DNA of 64,000 bases from Achromobacter sp. Root83 (GCF_001428845.1 NZ_LMIU01000012.1:376857-440856), one strand, 5' to 3'. Positions 24,847-35,487 are shown, counted from the first letter of the stretch. Program-made: numbers and translations. The notes: generated by a model not told the origin, from the letters alone.

Positions 24847-26061
24847 GTGGATTTTGAACCTTGGTGGTTGATTTTCGTGCCGGTGCTGTTCGCGCTGGGC
24901 TGGCTGGCCGCGCGCTTCGACATCAGGCAAATGCTGCGCGAAACCCGCAGCCTGCCGGACTCCTATTTCCGCGGGTTGAACTTCCTGCTCAACGAAGAGC
25001 CGGATCGCGCCATCGACGCCTTTGTCGAAGTCGCCAAACTGGACCCTGAAACCACCGAGCTGCACTTTGCGCTGGGCAGCCTGTTCCGCCGCCGTGGCGA
25101 GATGGAGCGCGCCATCCGCGTGCACCAGAGCCTGCTGAACCGCTCCGACCTGCCGGTCGCCGAGCGCGAGCACGCGCAGCATGAACTGGCGCAGGACTTC
25201 CTGAAGGCGGGCATGCTCGACCGTGCCGAAAGCGGCTTCGAACAGCTCAAGGACACGCGCTATGCCCTGCCCGCGCTGCGCTCCCTGATCCGTATCTTTG
25301 AATCCGAACATGACTGGCCGCGCGCCATCGAGGCCGTGAAGACGCTGCAGGGCCTGGTCGACGAACCCGTTCCGCAGATCGTGCACTACTACTGCGAGCA
25401 GGCGCAGACCGCCCTGACGGCCAAGCCCGCCGACATCGAGGCCGCGCACAAGGCGCTGGACGCCGCCGATCACGCCCTGGCCACCACGGACGCGGCGTCG
25501 AGCAAGGGCGCGATGGTGCGCACCGCCATGCTGCGCGCGCGCCTGGCCCTGATCGAACAGGACCCGAAGCGCGAAAGGCTGTACCTGGAATCGGTCATGA
25601 CCGATGCGCCCGAGTATGCCGGGCTGGTGGCCGAACAACTGCTGGCCAACTATCGCGGCGCCAATCAGGCGCAGGCGGGGCTCGAGTTCCTGCAGAAGCA
25701 GTATGCCCGCCATGCCTCGTTGGATCTGTTCAATGTGGTGTTCAGGGAACTCAGGGTGCAGCAGGGCGCGGCGCCCGCCTGGGCCTTTGCCCGCGGCGCG
25801 TTGCGCAGCCATCCTTCGCTGCTCGGCCTGGACCGGCTGCTGGAGGCCGAACTGGCCAACGGCGAGGGCGACGCCGACCATGGTCCGGTGCCCGGCGCCG
25901 ATCTGACCTTGCTGCGCAGCCTGATCCACAAGCACACGCAACGGCTCGATCGCTACGCATGCCGCAGTTGCGGTTTTCAAGCGCGTCGCTTTTACTGGCA
26001 GTGTCCCGGCTGCAACGCCTGGGAGACCTATGCGCCGCGCCGTCTGGAAGAACTTGAATGA
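24847..26061 (+). CDS. lapB: LapB, TPR protein controlling LPS assembly
   Basis: 404 residues from GTG 24847. An N-terminal anchor ('WWLIFVPVLFALGWLAARFD') leads into tetratricopeptide repeats (for example 'HFALGSLFRRRGEMERAIRV') and ends with a rubredoxin-like zinc module, 'YACRSCGFQ' and 'WQCPGCNAWE' at about residues 371-393. LapB (YciM) guides FtsH to degrade LpxC and coordinates LPS transport. The stop overlaps the ATG of hldA by four bases, so the four genes lapA to hldD form an LPS-core unit. Confidence 0.94.
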   Translation: MDFEPWWLIFVPVLFALGWLAARFDIRQMLRETRSLPDSYFRGLNFLLNEEPDRAIDAFVEVAKLDPETTELHFALGSLFRRRGEMERAIRVHQSLLNRSDLPVAEREHAQHELAQDFLKAGMLDRAESGFEQLKDTRYALPALRSLIRIFESEHDWPRAIEAVKTLQGLVDEPVPQIVHYYCEQAQTALTAKPADIEAAHKALDAADHALATTDAASSKGAMVRTAMLRARLALIEQDPKRERLYLESVMTDAPEYAGLVAEQLLANYRGANQAQAGLEFLQKQYARHASLDLFNVVFRELRVQQGAAPAWAFARGALRSHPSLLGLDRLLEAELANGEGDADHGPVPGADLTLLRSLIHKHTQRLDRYACRSCGFQARRFYWQCPGCNAWETYAPRRLEELE

Positions 26062-26999
26062 ACTCTTTTCCCGCCGAAGCCATTTCGCGTAGCCGCGTTC
26101 TCGTGGTTGGCGATGTGATGCTGGACCGCTACTGGTTCGGCGAAGTTGAACGCATCTCGCCCGAAGCGCCGGTGCCGGTGGTGCGCGTCGCGCGCCGCGA
26201 GGACCGCCTGGGCGGCGCGGCCAACGTGGCACGCAACGTGGCTGCCCTGGGCGGCCACGTCACCCTGGTCGGCGTGCTGGGCGAGGACGAGGCCGGCGAC
26301 AGCGTCAGGCGCCTGGCCACCGAGGCCGGCATCCAGGCCGACCTGATCGCCGACACTTCCCTCCACACCACGCTGAAGATGCGCGTGCTGGGGCGTCAGC
26401 AGCAGTTGCTGCGCGTGGACTTCGAGCAGCATCCGGGCCAGGCCGCCCTGGACAGCGTGGACGCTGCGCTTGCCCGCCATCTGGCCAATCACGATATCGT
26501 GGTGCTGTCGGACTACGCGAAGGGCGTGCTCACGCGCGTGGAATCCCTGATCTTCCTGGCGCGCAATGCCGGCATCCCGGTGCTGGTGGACCCCAAGGGC
26601 GATGACTATTCCCGCTATCGCGGCGCGACGCTGGTCACGCCCAACCGCTCGGAAATGCAGCAGGCGGTGGGCCGCTGGAATTCCGAGGCCGAATTGACCG
26701 ACCGCGCGCAGCGTCTGCGCGCCGACCTGAACCTGGAGGCCTTGCTCGTGACGCGTTCCGAGCAGGGCATGACCTTATTTACCGACGCAGGACGCGACCA
26801 TACCGACGCGCAAGCGCACGAAGTGTTCGACGTGTCCGGCGCGGGCGATACCGTACTGGCGACCTTGGCCGTTTCGCGCGCCATCGACCTGCCCTGGGCC
26901 GAGGCAATGAGCTGGGCCAACAAGGCCGGCGGCATCGCCGTGGGCAAGCTGGGCACGTCCATCGTCACCGCCGCGGAGTTGGCAGGAGAACCCTCATGA
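26058..26999 (+). CDS. hldA: D-glycero-beta-D-manno-heptose-7-phosphate kinase
   Basis: 313 residues of the PfkB/ribokinase family; '[20 protein letters not shown]' (substrate site near residue 18) and '[16 protein letters not shown]' (C-terminal PfkB signature with the catalytic Asp) are present. It matches domain I of E. coli HldE; domain II (nucleotidyltransferase) is missing and must be coded elsewhere. Makes the ADP-heptose precursor of the LPS inner core. Overlaps both neighbours by ATGA. Confidence 0.93.
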   Translation: MNSFPAEAISRSRVLVVGDVMLDRYWFGEVERISPEAPVPVVRVARREDRLGGAANVARNVAALGGHVTLVGVLGEDEAGDSVRRLATEAGIQADLIADTSLHTTLKMRVLGRQQQLLRVDFEQHPGQAALDSVDAALARHLANHDIVVLSDYAKGVLTRVESLIFLARNAGIPVLVDPKGDDYSRYRGATLVTPNRSEMQQAVGRWNSEAELTDRAQRLRADLNLEALLVTRSEQGMTLFTDAGRDHTDAQAHEVFDVSGAGDTVLATLAVSRAIDLPWAEAMSWANKAGGIAVGKLGTSIVTAAELAGEPS

Positions 27000-27985
27000 T
27001 CGTCGTAACCGGAGCCGCGGGCTTCATTGGCAGCAACCTGGTGCGCGGACTCAACCGCCGTGGCATCGAAGACATCATCGCGGTCGATGACCTGACCGAG
27101 GGCGACAAGTTCGTCAATCTCGTCGACTGCAGGATCGCCGATTACATGGACAAGGACGACTTCCGCCGGCGCGTGGCCGACGGCAGCCTGCCCGAGATCC
27201 GCGCGGTCCTCCATCAAGGCGCCTGCTCGGACACGACCGAGCGCAACGGCCGCTACATGCTCGACAACAACTACCGCGTCACGCTGGAGCTGTTCGAGTT
27301 CTGCCAGGCGCGCCGCATCCCGTTCCTCTATGCTTCGTCCGCCGCGGTGTACGGCGGTTCTTCGGTCTACGTCGAGCACCCCGACAACGAAGGCCCGCTG
27401 AACGTCTACGGGTATTCCAAGCTGCTGTTCGACCAGGTGCTGCGCAAGCGCATGGACAGCCTGACGGCGCAGGTCGTGGGCCTGCGCTACTTCAACGTCT
27501 ATGGCCAGCACGAACAGCACAAGGGCCGCATGGCCTCGGTGGCGTTCCACAACATGAACCAGTTCCTGGAACACGGCCATGTGCGCCTGTTCGCGGGCTG
27601 GGACGGCTACGTGGACGGCGGCCAGAGCCGTGACTTCATTTCGGTCGAGGATGTGGTCGCGGTCAACCTGCACTTCCTGGACCACCCCGAGCAATCCGGC
27701 ATTTTCAACTGCGGCACCGGCCGGGCGCAGCCTTTCAATGACGTGGCCGCCGCGGTGGTGAACACCTTGCGCGCCGAACGCGGTGAAGCGGAACTGACGC
27801 TGGCCCAATTGGCGGAGCTGGATCTGATCCGCTACATCCCGTTTCCGGACGATCTCAAGGGACGCTACCAGAGCTATACGCAGGCTGACGTCACCCAATT
27901 GCGCGCGGCCGGGTTCACCGCGTCGATGCGCGACGTGCAGACCGGCGTGGCCGAGTACGTGCGCTATTGGCGCGCCCGCAGGTAG
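26996..27985 (+). CDS. hldD: ADP-L-glycero-D-manno-heptose 6-epimerase
   Basis: 329 residues. Short-chain epimerase with '[20 protein letters not shown]' at the N-terminus, the Y-x-x-x-K pair in '[12 protein letters not shown]' (Tyr near residue 138) and '[17 protein letters not shown]'. It converts ADP-D-glycero- to ADP-L-glycero-manno-heptose, the last step before transfer to lipid A-Kdo. Coupled to hldA by overlap and closed by a terminator. Confidence 0.95.
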   Translation: MIVVTGAAGFIGSNLVRGLNRRGIEDIIAVDDLTEGDKFVNLVDCRIADYMDKDDFRRRVADGSLPEIRAVLHQGACSDTTERNGRYMLDNNYRVTLELFEFCQARRIPFLYASSAAVYGGSSVYVEHPDNEGPLNVYGYSKLLFDQVLRKRMDSLTAQVVGLRYFNVYGQHEQHKGRMASVAFHNMNQFLEHGHVRLFAGWDGYVDGGQSRDFISVEDVVAVNLHFLDHPEQSGIFNCGTGRAQPFNDVAAAVVNTLRAERGEAELTLAQLAELDLIRYIPFPDDLKGRYQSYTQADVTQLRAAGFTASMRDVQTGVAEYVRYWRARR

Positions 27986-28009
27986 CCGCGGCCCGGGCCG
28001 TCACCGTGA

Positions 28010-28038
28010 AAAGCCACCGCGAGCCGGTGGCTTTTTTT
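28010..28038 (+). terminator. Terminator after hldD
   Basis: Ten-bp stem (28010-28019 / 28025-28034) with a five-base loop and seven T. Confidence 0.9.
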
Positions 28039-28156
28039 CGCGCGCGTGTTTGCCGGGGTGGATGGTTTTGTTCACCGGGCCGGTGCATGCGCAAGCGCGC
28101 CACGATGATAGGGACGTGGCGCGACAACCGTTGCGCCGCCATCCTAGGAGAACCCC

Positions 28157-28684
28157 ATGAATCCGTTTTTCCAGTCCACCGTTGCCCGCGCATCGCCGCT
28201 TTCGCAATGGCGCAGGCCGCGCCGGGTCACGGCGTCCAACGGCCCCCGCGGCGGCCAGCGCGTCCTGCGGCAGGCGCTGAGCGTCTTGCTGCTTTCGGCT
28301 GGTCTTGGTGTCGCCGCGCCGCCGGCGCGGGCGGTGGATGTCAACCAGGCCAGCGCCACCCAGCTTGAAGGCATCCGGGGAATCGGACCGCGCACGGCCG
28401 AGATCATCGTGCGCGAACGCGAGCGCGGCGGCAACTTCGAATCCCTGGAAGACCTGAGCGAACGGGTGCGCGGCATCGGCCAGAAAAAAGCCCAGGCGCT
28501 GCAGGCGGCCGGCCTGACCATCGGGGGCAAACCCGGGGCCGGGGGCGAGCCGGCCAGCGCCGCGGCCGAGCCGGCCGGCACCTCGGCCAAGCCCGCCGGC
28601 ACCGGGGCCAAGCCCGCGCAGGCCAGGCCCGCGCCCGCCAAGCCCGGCGCGCCCATGGCGGCGCCGGCGCGCGGCAAGCCCTGA
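28157..28684 (+). CDS. ComEA-like helix-hairpin-helix DNA-binding protein
   Basis: 175 residues. After an unusually long N-terminal part, a hydrophobic signal ('ALSVLLLSAGLGVAAPPARA') ends near residue 60, so the protein is probably periplasmic. Two helix-hairpin-helix motifs follow: 'ATQLEGIRGIGPRTAEIIV' and 'LSERVRGIGQKKAQALQAAG'. The C-terminal 50 residues are Ala/Pro/Gly/Lys-rich and low-complexity. ComEA proteins bind incoming DNA during natural transformation; without the rest of the competence set in sight this is a family-level guess. A shorter start is possible. Confidence 0.75.
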   Translation: MNPFFQSTVARASPLSQWRRPRRVTASNGPRGGQRVLRQALSVLLLSAGLGVAAPPARAVDVNQASATQLEGIRGIGPRTAEIIVRERERGGNFESLEDLSERVRGIGQKKAQALQAAGLTIGGKPGAGGEPASAAAEPAGTSAKPAGTGAKPAQARPAPAKPGAPMAAPARGKP

Positions 28685-28765
28685 CCCCGGGGCGGGTTCG
28701 GGAACCCCTGGCGCGAGCGCGGCTTTTGGCCGCGCCCGCCGCCAGGCGGAGTTATGATCGTCGCC

Positions 28766-29674
28766 ATGACTACTACCTATCCCACTATCGAGCAAACCGT
28801 CGGCAACACGCCCCTCGTGCGCCTGCAGCGCATTCCCGGGGACGCGGGCGAGGCGCGTGGCAACGTCATCCTGGCCAAGCTGGAAGGTAACAATCCCGCG
28901 GGTTCCGTGAAGGACCGTCCGGCCCTGTCGATGATCAAGCACGCGGAAGAGCGCGGCGATATCAAACCGGGCGACACCCTCATCGAAGCCACCAGCGGCA
29001 ATACGGGCATTGCGCTGGCCATGGCGGCCGCGATGAAGGGCTATCGCATGATCCTGATCATGCCGGACAACCTTTCCGTGGAACGCCGTGCGGCGATGGC
29101 GGCCTACGGGGCCGAACTCATCCTGACGCCCGCTGACAAGGGCGGCATGGAGTACGCGCGCGATCTGGCCACCGAAATGCAGGCCGATGGCCGGGGGCTG
29201 GTGCTGGACCAGTTCGCCAACCCCGACAACCCGCGCGCGCACATCGAAACCACCGGCCCCGAACTCTGGAATCAGACCGACGGACGCATCACGCATTTCG
29301 TGAGCGCCATGGGCACCACCGGCACCATCATGGGCGTATCGGCCTACCTGAAGTCGCGCAATCCCGCGGTGCAGGTGGTGGGCGCCCAGCCGGCCGAAGG
29401 CTCGCAGATCCCGGGCATCCGCAAGTGGCCCGAGGCCTACATGCCCAAGATCTTCGACCGCAGCCGCGTGGATTCCTACGAATCCATCCAGCAATCCGAG
29501 GCCGAGGTCATGGCGCGGCGGCTTGCTGCCGAAGAGGGCATCTTTGGCGGTATCTCGTCGGCAGGCGCGCTGGTTGCCGCGCTGCGCGTGGCAGAGCGCG
29601 TGAACGACGCAACCATCGTGTTCATCGTGTGCGACCGCGGCGACCGCTACCTGTCCACGGGCGTCTTCAACTGA
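28766..29674 (+). CDS. cysM: O-acetylserine sulfhydrylase B (cysteine synthase)
   Basis: 302 residues from ATG 28766 ('MTTTYPTIEQTVGNTPLVRL'); an ATG four codons earlier is less typical. The PLP-lysine motif 'NPAGSVKDRPALSM' (about residue 47), 'EATSGNTGIALAMAAAMKGY' and 'HFVSAMGTTGTIMGV' are all seen. CysM makes cysteine from O-acetylserine with sulfide or thiosulfate. Its position apart from the sulfate genes further right is usual. Confidence 0.93.
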   Translation: MTTTYPTIEQTVGNTPLVRLQRIPGDAGEARGNVILAKLEGNNPAGSVKDRPALSMIKHAEERGDIKPGDTLIEATSGNTGIALAMAAAMKGYRMILIMPDNLSVERRAAMAAYGAELILTPADKGGMEYARDLATEMQADGRGLVLDQFANPDNPRAHIETTGPELWNQTDGRITHFVSAMGTTGTIMGVSAYLKSRNPAVQVVGAQPAEGSQIPGIRKWPEAYMPKIFDRSRVDSYESIQQSEAEVMARRLAAEEGIFGGISSAGALVAALRVAERVNDATIVFIVCDRGDRYLSTGVFN

Positions 29675-29750
29675 CACGCCCGGCGGCGGGCAGGCGGGTT
29701 TGCGCCATCCACCGCGGCCGGCAACCGCCTGGCGCGGCTGCCGAATGAAA

Positions 29751-29785
29751 AAGGCGCCCCGGCCTTGGCCGGGGCGCCTTTTTTT
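29751..29785. terminator. Bidirectional terminator between cysM and mltB
   Basis: A 14-bp perfect stem (29751-29764 / 29767-29780), with A-run before and seven T after, serves both converging genes. Confidence 0.93.
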
Positions 29786-29797
29786 GCGGGTTCCAGG

Positions 29798-30955
29798 TCA
29801 GCGCGCCACGCGGGCCTCGATCTCGGTGGCCAGGTCGGCCACGGAGGTCGCGTAGAAATAGCTGCGGTTGTACTTGGTCAGCGCAAAGAAGTTCGGCGTG
29901 CCGACGCGGTATTGCGCCGTGCCCCGGGCTTCTTCGACCAGGTCGACAACCCCCATGGGCTGGCTGCCCCAGCCCTCGCTGGAGGCGCCCGGTTGCAGCC
30001 GCGCGCCTGCCGCGGAAAGCGTGTTCCAGCTTTGCTTGGGCTCCAGGCCGCCGTCTACCAGCGCCGTCGGGTCCGCGGGCAATGCCACCGGCGCGAACAC
30101 GGGCAGGCCGCGCTGCCAGCCGTGTTGCGCCAGGAAGCTGCCGACGGACATGATGGCGTCCTGAGTATTGTTGGTCAGGTCGATATGGCCATTGGCGTCG
30201 CCGTCCACCGCGTAGTGCATGACGCTGGTGGGCATGAACTGCGGCATGCCGATGGCGCCCGCGTACGAACCGCGGGTTTCCAGTTCCAGCTTGTCCTTCA
30301 TGACCAGCGTCAGAAAGTCGGCGAGCTGGCCGCGGAACATGGTGGCGCGTTCGGGTTTGGCGGGATCGGGGTAATCGAAGGCCAGGGTGGCCAGCGCGTC
30401 CAGGACGCGGAAGTTGCCCATATTGCGGCCGTACAGCGTTTCGACGCCAATGATGGACGCGATGATGGGCGCCGGCACCCCGAAGCGCTGCGCGGCCTGA
30501 TTGAGCAGGTCGCGGTTCTCGTTGTAGAACTCGACGCCCCAGCCGATGCGCTTGGGTTCAACGAAGCGCGACCGGTAGGTGAGCCAACTGCGCCAGACCT
30601 TCTTGCCGGGCGGGGACGGCGCGATCAGGCGCGCCACCGTGGGGTTATAGCGCGAGCCTTCCAGCGCCGAGACCATGGGCGCCAGGGGCAGTTGGCGTTC
30701 GGCCGCCAGGCCTTCCACGAACGACTGGACCTCCGGGCGCAGGGCGCCGGAGGCCGTCAGAACGGCGGGTGCATCATCCGGGGTATCGGGCCCGAGTGTC
30801 GGCGTACTGGGTCCGATGCGGATGGGGGCGGCGCCTGTGGCCGGGGCCGTCTGGGCAGAAAGGGCGGTAGAGGGTGCGGTGGGGGCGGTGGTGGAGCACC
30901 CCGCCAGCAGGGCGGAAAGCGTTCCGAGTTGCAGTATTCGCCGACAGATGAACAT
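29798..30955 (-). CDS. mltB: Membrane-bound lytic murein transglycosylase B
   Basis: 385 residues from ATG 30955, chosen for the AAGGAAG site and because the lipoprotein signal 'LQLGTLSALLAGC' follows at once; the Cys of LAGC would be lipid-modified. The catalytic glutamate lies in 'ASIIGVETLYGRNMGNF', and 'SYAGAIGMPQFMPTSV' is the second MltB signature. The enzyme cleaves peptidoglycan glycan strands to 1,6-anhydro ends. A low-complexity Thr/Pro/Ala linker of about 50 residues joins anchor and domain. Divergent from the next gene with starts only 19 bases apart. Confidence 0.94.
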   Translation of the reverse strand: MFICRRILQLGTLSALLAGCSTTAPTAPSTALSAQTAPATGAAPIRIGPSTPTLGPDTPDDAPAVLTASGALRPEVQSFVEGLAAERQLPLAPMVSALEGSRYNPTVARLIAPSPPGKKVWRSWLTYRSRFVEPKRIGWGVEFYNENRDLLNQAAQRFGVPAPIIASIIGVETLYGRNMGNFRVLDALATLAFDYPDPAKPERATMFRGQLADFLTLVMKDKLELETRGSYAGAIGMPQFMPTSVMHYAVDGDANGHIDLTNNTQDAIMSVGSFLAQHGWQRGLPVFAPVALPADPTALVDGGLEPKQSWNTLSAAGARLQPGASSEGWGSQPMGVVDLVEEARGTAQYRVGTPNFFALTKYNRSYFYATSVADLATEIEARVAR

Positions 30956-30974
30956 AATCTTCCTTATGGAGACC

Positions 30975-31889
30975 ATGTATCTTACCCACCCGGCATGCCG
31001 CTTGCATGAAATGGGCAGTTGGCATCCCGAAAGCCCGCAGAGGCTGGACGCGATTTCAGACCAGTTGCTCGCAAGCGGGTTGATGCCCTACCTGGATGAC
31101 CGGCAGGCGCCTCAGGCGTCCCGGCAGGCGCTGTTGCGGGTACACACTGTCCAGTATCTGGACAGTTTGCGCGAACATACGCCAGACCAAGGGTATTACC
31201 CGATAGATCCCGACACGCTGATGAACCCGCATACCTATGAAGCGGCGCTTCACGCGGCGGGAGCGGGTGTGGCTGCCGTGGACGCCGTGATGGCCGGCGA
31301 GGCCCGCACGGCGTTCTGCGCGGTGCGTCCACCCGGACACCACGCTTGCCGGTCGCAGGCGATGGGCTTCTGCTTTTTCAACAATATCGCTGTTGCAGCG
31401 CGTCATGCGCTGGAAGCCCATGGCCTGACGCGGGTGGCGATCGTGGATTTCGACGTCCACCATGGCAACGGGACCGAAGACGTGTTCGCCGGCGATGACC
31501 GCGTGCTGATGTGCAGCTTTTTCCAGCATCCGTTCTTTCCCAATAGCGGCACCGACGCCCCGGCCGCAAACATGGTGAATGTGCCCGTGGCCGCCTATAC
31601 GGCGGGCGCCGTGGTCAAGACCATCGTCACCGATACCTGGCTGCCCAGGCTGGAGGCGCATCGCCCCGAACTGATTCTGGTGTCGGCCGGGTTCGACGCG
31701 CACCGCGAGGACGACATGGGCCAGATGGGCCTGGTGGAAGCCGACTACGCATGGATCACGGAGCAGCTAGTGGAGGTGGCCGAACGCCACTGTCAGGGAC
31801 GGATCGTCAGCACGCTCGAGGGCGGTTACAACTTGTCCGCTCTGGGCCGCAGCGTGGTTGCGCATATACGGGCGCTGGCGAAGCTGTAG
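30975..31889 (+). CDS. Histone-deacetylase-family (AcuC/APAH-like) hydrolase
   Basis: 304 residues from ATG 30975 (GGAG four bases upstream). HDAC-fold landmarks: '[20 protein letters not shown]' (the tandem His pair), '[18 protein letters not shown]' (zinc ligands Asp and His), '[11 protein letters not shown]' (third Asp) and '[12 protein letters not shown]' (Tyr). Bacterial members deacetylate acetyl-lysine, acetylated polyamines or small molecules; the substrate here is unknown. Downstream, etfB begins 70 bases after its stop, so they may be co-transcribed. Confidence 0.9.
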   Translation: MYLTHPACRLHEMGSWHPESPQRLDAISDQLLASGLMPYLDDRQAPQASRQALLRVHTVQYLDSLREHTPDQGYYPIDPDTLMNPHTYEAALHAAGAGVAAVDAVMAGEARTAFCAVRPPGHHACRSQAMGFCFFNNIAVAARHALEAHGLTRVAIVDFDVHHGNGTEDVFAGDDRVLMCSFFQHPFFPNSGTDAPAANMVNVPVAAYTAGAVVKTIVTDTWLPRLEAHRPELILVSAGFDAHREDDMGQMGLVEADYAWITEQLVEVAERHCQGRIVSTLEGGYNLSALGRSVVAHIRALAKL

Positions 31890-31959
31890 AATCAGGAAAA
31901 AATTGTGCAATGCGATCCCGGCGCATGCCGGGTCATTATTTCCATTTGGAGGCAGCGGG

Positions 31960-32709
31960 ATGAAGGTGTTGGTACCTGTCAAGCGCGTCGTTGATTACAA
32001 CGTCAAGGTGCGCGTCAAGTCGGATCAGACTGGTGTGGATATCGCCAATGTGAAGATGTCCATGAACCCCTTTGACGAAATCGCCGTCGAAGAAGCGACC
32101 CGCCTGAAGGAAAAGGGCACGGTCGCCGAAGTCGTGGCGGTTTCCTGCGGCGTTGCGCAATGCCAGGAGACGCTGCGCACCGCCATGGCCATTGGCGCCG
32201 ATCGCGGCGTGCTCGTCCAGACTGACGCCGAACTGCAGCCCCTGGCCGTGGCCAAGCTGCTGAAGGCCTTGGTCGACAAGGAGCAGCCGCAGCTCGTGAT
32301 CCTGGGCAAGCAAGCCATCGATGACGACGCCAACCAGACCGGCCAGATGCTGGCCGCGCTGCTGGACTGGCCGCAAGCCACGTTCGCCAGCAAGGTCGAG
32401 GTCGCCGACGGCAAGGTCACCGTGACGCGCGAAGTGGACGGCGGCCTGGAAACGCTGACGCTGAAGCTGCCTGCCATCGTGACCACCGACTTGCGCCTGA
32501 ACGAGCCGCGCTACGTCACGCTGCCGAACATCATGAAGGCCAAGAAGAAGCAGTTGGACACCGTCACGCCGCAAGACCTGGGCGTCGATCCCGCGCCGCG
32601 CCTGAAGACGCTGAAGGTCAGCGAGCCGCCCGCCCGCAAGGCCGGCATCAAGGTGGCCGATGTCGCGGCCCTGGTGGACAAACTCAAGAACGAAGCGAAG
32701 GTGGTCTGA
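31960..32709 (+). CDS. etfB: Electron transfer flavoprotein beta subunit
   Basis: 249 residues from ATG 31960 with TTGGAGG upstream. '[19 protein letters not shown]', the AMP-binding region '[20 protein letters not shown]' and the EtfB signature around '[20 protein letters not shown]' are present. With EtfA it passes electrons from acyl-CoA dehydrogenases (one lies at 39249-41075) to ETF-ubiquinone oxidoreductase. Two bases separate it from etfA. Confidence 0.96.
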   Translation: MKVLVPVKRVVDYNVKVRVKSDQTGVDIANVKMSMNPFDEIAVEEATRLKEKGTVAEVVAVSCGVAQCQETLRTAMAIGADRGVLVQTDAELQPLAVAKLLKALVDKEQPQLVILGKQAIDDDANQTGQMLAALLDWPQATFASKVEVADGKVTVTREVDGGLETLTLKLPAIVTTDLRLNEPRYVTLPNIMKAKKKQLDTVTPQDLGVDPAPRLKTLKVSEPPARKAGIKVADVAALVDKLKNEAKVV

Positions 32710-32710
32710 C

Positions 32711-33640
32711 ATGACGACGCTGGTTATTGCCGAACACGATAACGCCCAGCTCAAGGGCGCAACCCTGAACGCCGTCGCCGCCGCCGCCAAGATCGGAGGC
32801 GATGTGCATGTGCTGGTTGCCGGCGCCAACGCGCGCGCCGTGGCCGATCAGGCCGCGCAGGCCGCTGGCGTGTCCAAGGTGCTGCTGGCCGACGCGCCGC
32901 AACTGGCTGACGGCCTGGCCGAGAACGTGGCGGCCCAGGTGCTGGCTGTGGCGTCGAGCTACAGCCACATCCTGTTCCCGGCCACCGCCTCGGGCAAGAA
33001 CGTGGCCCCGCGCGTCGCGGCCAAGCTCGACGTGGCCCAGATCTCCGACATCATCGGCGTGGAATCGGCCGATACCTTCCAGCGCCCGATCTACGCCGGC
33101 AACGCCATCGCCACCGTGCAATCGGCCGATGCCGTCAAGGTCATCACCGTTCGCACGACCGGCTTTGACGCCGTCGCGGCGCAAGGCGGTTCGGGTGCGG
33201 TGGAAGAGATCGCCGCTGTCGCCGATTCGGGCCTGTCCACGTTCGTGGGCCGCGAAGTCGCCAAGAGCGACCGTCCTGAGCTGGCGGGCGCGCGCGTAGT
33301 GGTATCGGGTGGCCGCGGTCTGGGCAGCGCCGAGAACTTCAAGATCCTGGATCCCCTGGCCGACAAGCTGGGCGCCGCCCTGGGCGCTTCGCGCGCCGCG
33401 GTCGATGCCGGCTACGCGCCGAACGATTGGCAGGTCGGCCAGACGGGCAAGATCGTCGCGCCGCAACTGTACGTGGCTGTGGGTATCTCGGGCGCCATCC
33501 AGCATCTGGCCGGCATGAAGGATTCCAAGGTCATCGTGGCCATCAACAAGGATGCCGAGGCTCCCATTTTCGGCGTGGCCGATTATGGGCTGGTCGGCGA
33601 TCTTTTCCAGGTCGTGCCGGAACTGACGAGCGCGCTGTAA
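32711..33640 (+). CDS. etfA: Electron transfer flavoprotein alpha subunit
   Basis: 309 residues. The C-terminal FAD domain carries '[20 protein letters not shown]', '[20 protein letters not shown]', '[19 protein letters not shown]' and '[20 protein letters not shown]', all EtfA signatures. It binds FAD and pairs with EtfB. A terminator follows (33660-33694). Confidence 0.96.
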   Translation: MTTLVIAEHDNAQLKGATLNAVAAAAKIGGDVHVLVAGANARAVADQAAQAAGVSKVLLADAPQLADGLAENVAAQVLAVASSYSHILFPATASGKNVAPRVAAKLDVAQISDIIGVESADTFQRPIYAGNAIATVQSADAVKVITVRTTGFDAVAAQGGSGAVEEIAAVADSGLSTFVGREVAKSDRPELAGARVVVSGGRGLGSAENFKILDPLADKLGAALGASRAAVDAGYAPNDWQVGQTGKIVAPQLYVAVGISGAIQHLAGMKDSKVIVAINKDAEAPIFGVADYGLVGDLFQVVPELTSAL

Positions 33641-33659
33641 ACCGCCTCTTCCCGCATCA

Positions 33660-33694
33660 AAAAACCGCAAGCCTCGTGCCTGCGGTTTTTTTTT
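33660..33694 (+). terminator. Terminator after etfA
   Basis: AACCGCA / TGCGGTT stem with an 11-base loop and nine or more T. Confidence 0.88.
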
Positions 33695-33788
33695 TCTGGA
33701 TTTTCCAAATGATTCTGATAATGTAATCGGCGCGCGGTTGGATCTACGGCGCATGTGCTTGACCTGTACAGAACGAAGGAGATTCGGG

Positions 33789-35480
33789 ATGGAATGGTTC
33801 TTTGACACACTACGAAAGTATCCAGAGCTGGCGATTTTTCTGACTTTGGGCCTGGGATACTGGATCGGCGCCAAAAAGATCTTTGGCTTCAATCTGGGGG
33901 CCGTGACCGGGACTTTGCTGGTGGGCGTGCTGGTCGGCCAGCTCGACATCACGATCGCCCCCATTCTCAAGCAGGTGTTCTTCCTGCTTTTTCTTTTTGG
34001 TCTTGGCTACGGCGTCGGGCCGCAATTCTTCCGCGGCATGAAAAGCGATGGCCTTCCCCAGGTCATTTTCGCGGTCATCATCTGCGTGATCTGCCTGCTG
34101 GTGACATGGGGCACCGCCGTCGCCTTTGGCTTTGACGCCGGCACCGGCGCCGGGCTGCTCTCGGGCGCGCAGACCATTTCGGCCGTGATGGGCGTGGCGA
34201 CCGACACGATCAACGGCCTGAACATCGATGCGGCGACCAAGAAGCAGTGGATCGACAGCATTCCGGTGGCCTACGCGGTCTGCTACATCTTCGGCACGGT
34301 GGGCAGCGCCTGGCTGCTGGCCTCGCTGGGGCCCAAGCTGATGCGCGTGGACATCGTGAAGGAATGCCAGGAATACGAGGCCAAGATGTCCGGCGGCGCG
34401 GATTCGATGGAACTGTCGGGCTACCGCAAGTTCACGGCGCGCGCGTACCGGCTGGACAATGCCGAGTACGTGGGCAAGACGGTGGCGGACCTGGAGGCAA
34501 AGTTTGTCGACGCCCGCGTCTTTGTCGAGCGCATCCGCCGCGGCGACCAGATCATCGATAGCGACTCCAGCACCGCGCTGCAGGCCGGCGACGTGCTGGG
34601 CGTGACGGGGCGCCATGATGCACTGGTCCTGCAGGCGGCGGGCATCATCGGCACCGAGGTCGAGGACCGGGACGTGATCAATCTGCCCGCCGAGATCATC
34701 GAGGTCGTCCTGACCAACAAGAACGTGGCCGGCAAGACGCTCAAGGAACTCGCCGAAAACGAGACCGTGCGGCAACTGGGCCGTGGCGTATTCCTGCGCA
34801 AGGTCGTACGGGGCGGTCACGAGATGCCGGTCAACTGGGGCCTGAAGCTGGACCGCGGCGATCGCCTTTTCATACTGGGCCCCAAGCGCGACGTCGAACG
34901 GGTGGTGGGCAAGCTGGGTTATGTGGACCGCGCCACCAATCAGACCGACATGGTGTTCGTGGGATTCGGCATCCTGATCGGCGGCCTGTTCGGCAGCCTG
35001 GTGATGACCGTGGGCGGCATACCCATCACGCTGTCGACGTCGGGCGGCGCCCTGATTTCCGGGCTGATCTTCGGCTACCTGCGATCCGTGCATCCGACCT
35101 TTGGCCGCGTGCCCGAACCGGTGCACTGGTTCCTGACCTCCGTCGGTCTTACCGCCTTCGTGGCGGTCGTGGGCATCGTGTCGGGTCCGGGCTTTGTTCA
35201 GGGCTTTCAGCAACTGGGCGCGAAGCTCTTCATCGCGGGCATCATCGCCACCAGCGTGCCGATGATACTGGGCGTGTTCATCGCGCGGTACGTCTTCAAA
35301 TTCCACCCCGCCATCGCCCTGGGCGTCTGCGCCGGCGCCCGGACCACCACCGCCGCCATCGGACAGATCACCGAGACGGCCAAAAGTCAGGTGCCGGCCC
35401 TGGGCTACACGGTGCCTTACGCCATCGGCAATACCCTGCTCATCATCTGGGGGATTGTCATCGTCATGCTCATGTCTTAG
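33789..35480 (+). CDS. aspT: AspT-type aspartate:alanine antiporter, copy 1
   Basis: 563 residues from ATG 33789, with GAAGGAG nine bases upstream. The plan is that of the AAEx (AspT/YbjL/YidE) family: five N-terminal helices, a cytoplasmic insert with two RCK/TrkA-C-like domains (about residues 200-375, 'FTARAYRLDNAEYVGKTVAD' and 'DRLFILGPKRDVERVVGKLG'), and five C-terminal helices starting 'TDMVFVGFGILIGGLFGSL'. The inverted halves share 'GLGYGVGPQFF' and 'GALISGLIFGYL'. AspT exchanges aspartate for alanine and thus builds a proton gradient when combined with the decarboxylase coded next. Two copies flank that enzyme. Confidence 0.9.
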   Translation: MEWFFDTLRKYPELAIFLTLGLGYWIGAKKIFGFNLGAVTGTLLVGVLVGQLDITIAPILKQVFFLLFLFGLGYGVGPQFFRGMKSDGLPQVIFAVIICVICLLVTWGTAVAFGFDAGTGAGLLSGAQTISAVMGVATDTINGLNIDAATKKQWIDSIPVAYAVCYIFGTVGSAWLLASLGPKLMRVDIVKECQEYEAKMSGGADSMELSGYRKFTARAYRLDNAEYVGKTVADLEAKFVDARVFVERIRRGDQIIDSDSSTALQAGDVLGVTGRHDALVLQAAGIIGTEVEDRDVINLPAEIIEVVLTNKNVAGKTLKELAENETVRQLGRGVFLRKVVRGGHEMPVNWGLKLDRGDRLFILGPKRDVERVVGKLGYVDRATNQTDMVFVGFGILIGGLFGSLVMTVGGIPITLSTSGGALISGLIFGYLRSVHPTFGRVPEPVHWFLTSVGLTAFVAVVGIVSGPGFVQGFQQLGAKLFIAGIIATSVPMILGVFIARYVFKFHPAIALGVCAGARTTTAAIGQITETAKSQVPALGYTVPYAIGNTLLIIWGIVIVMLMS

Positions 35481-35487
35481 CAGGATG

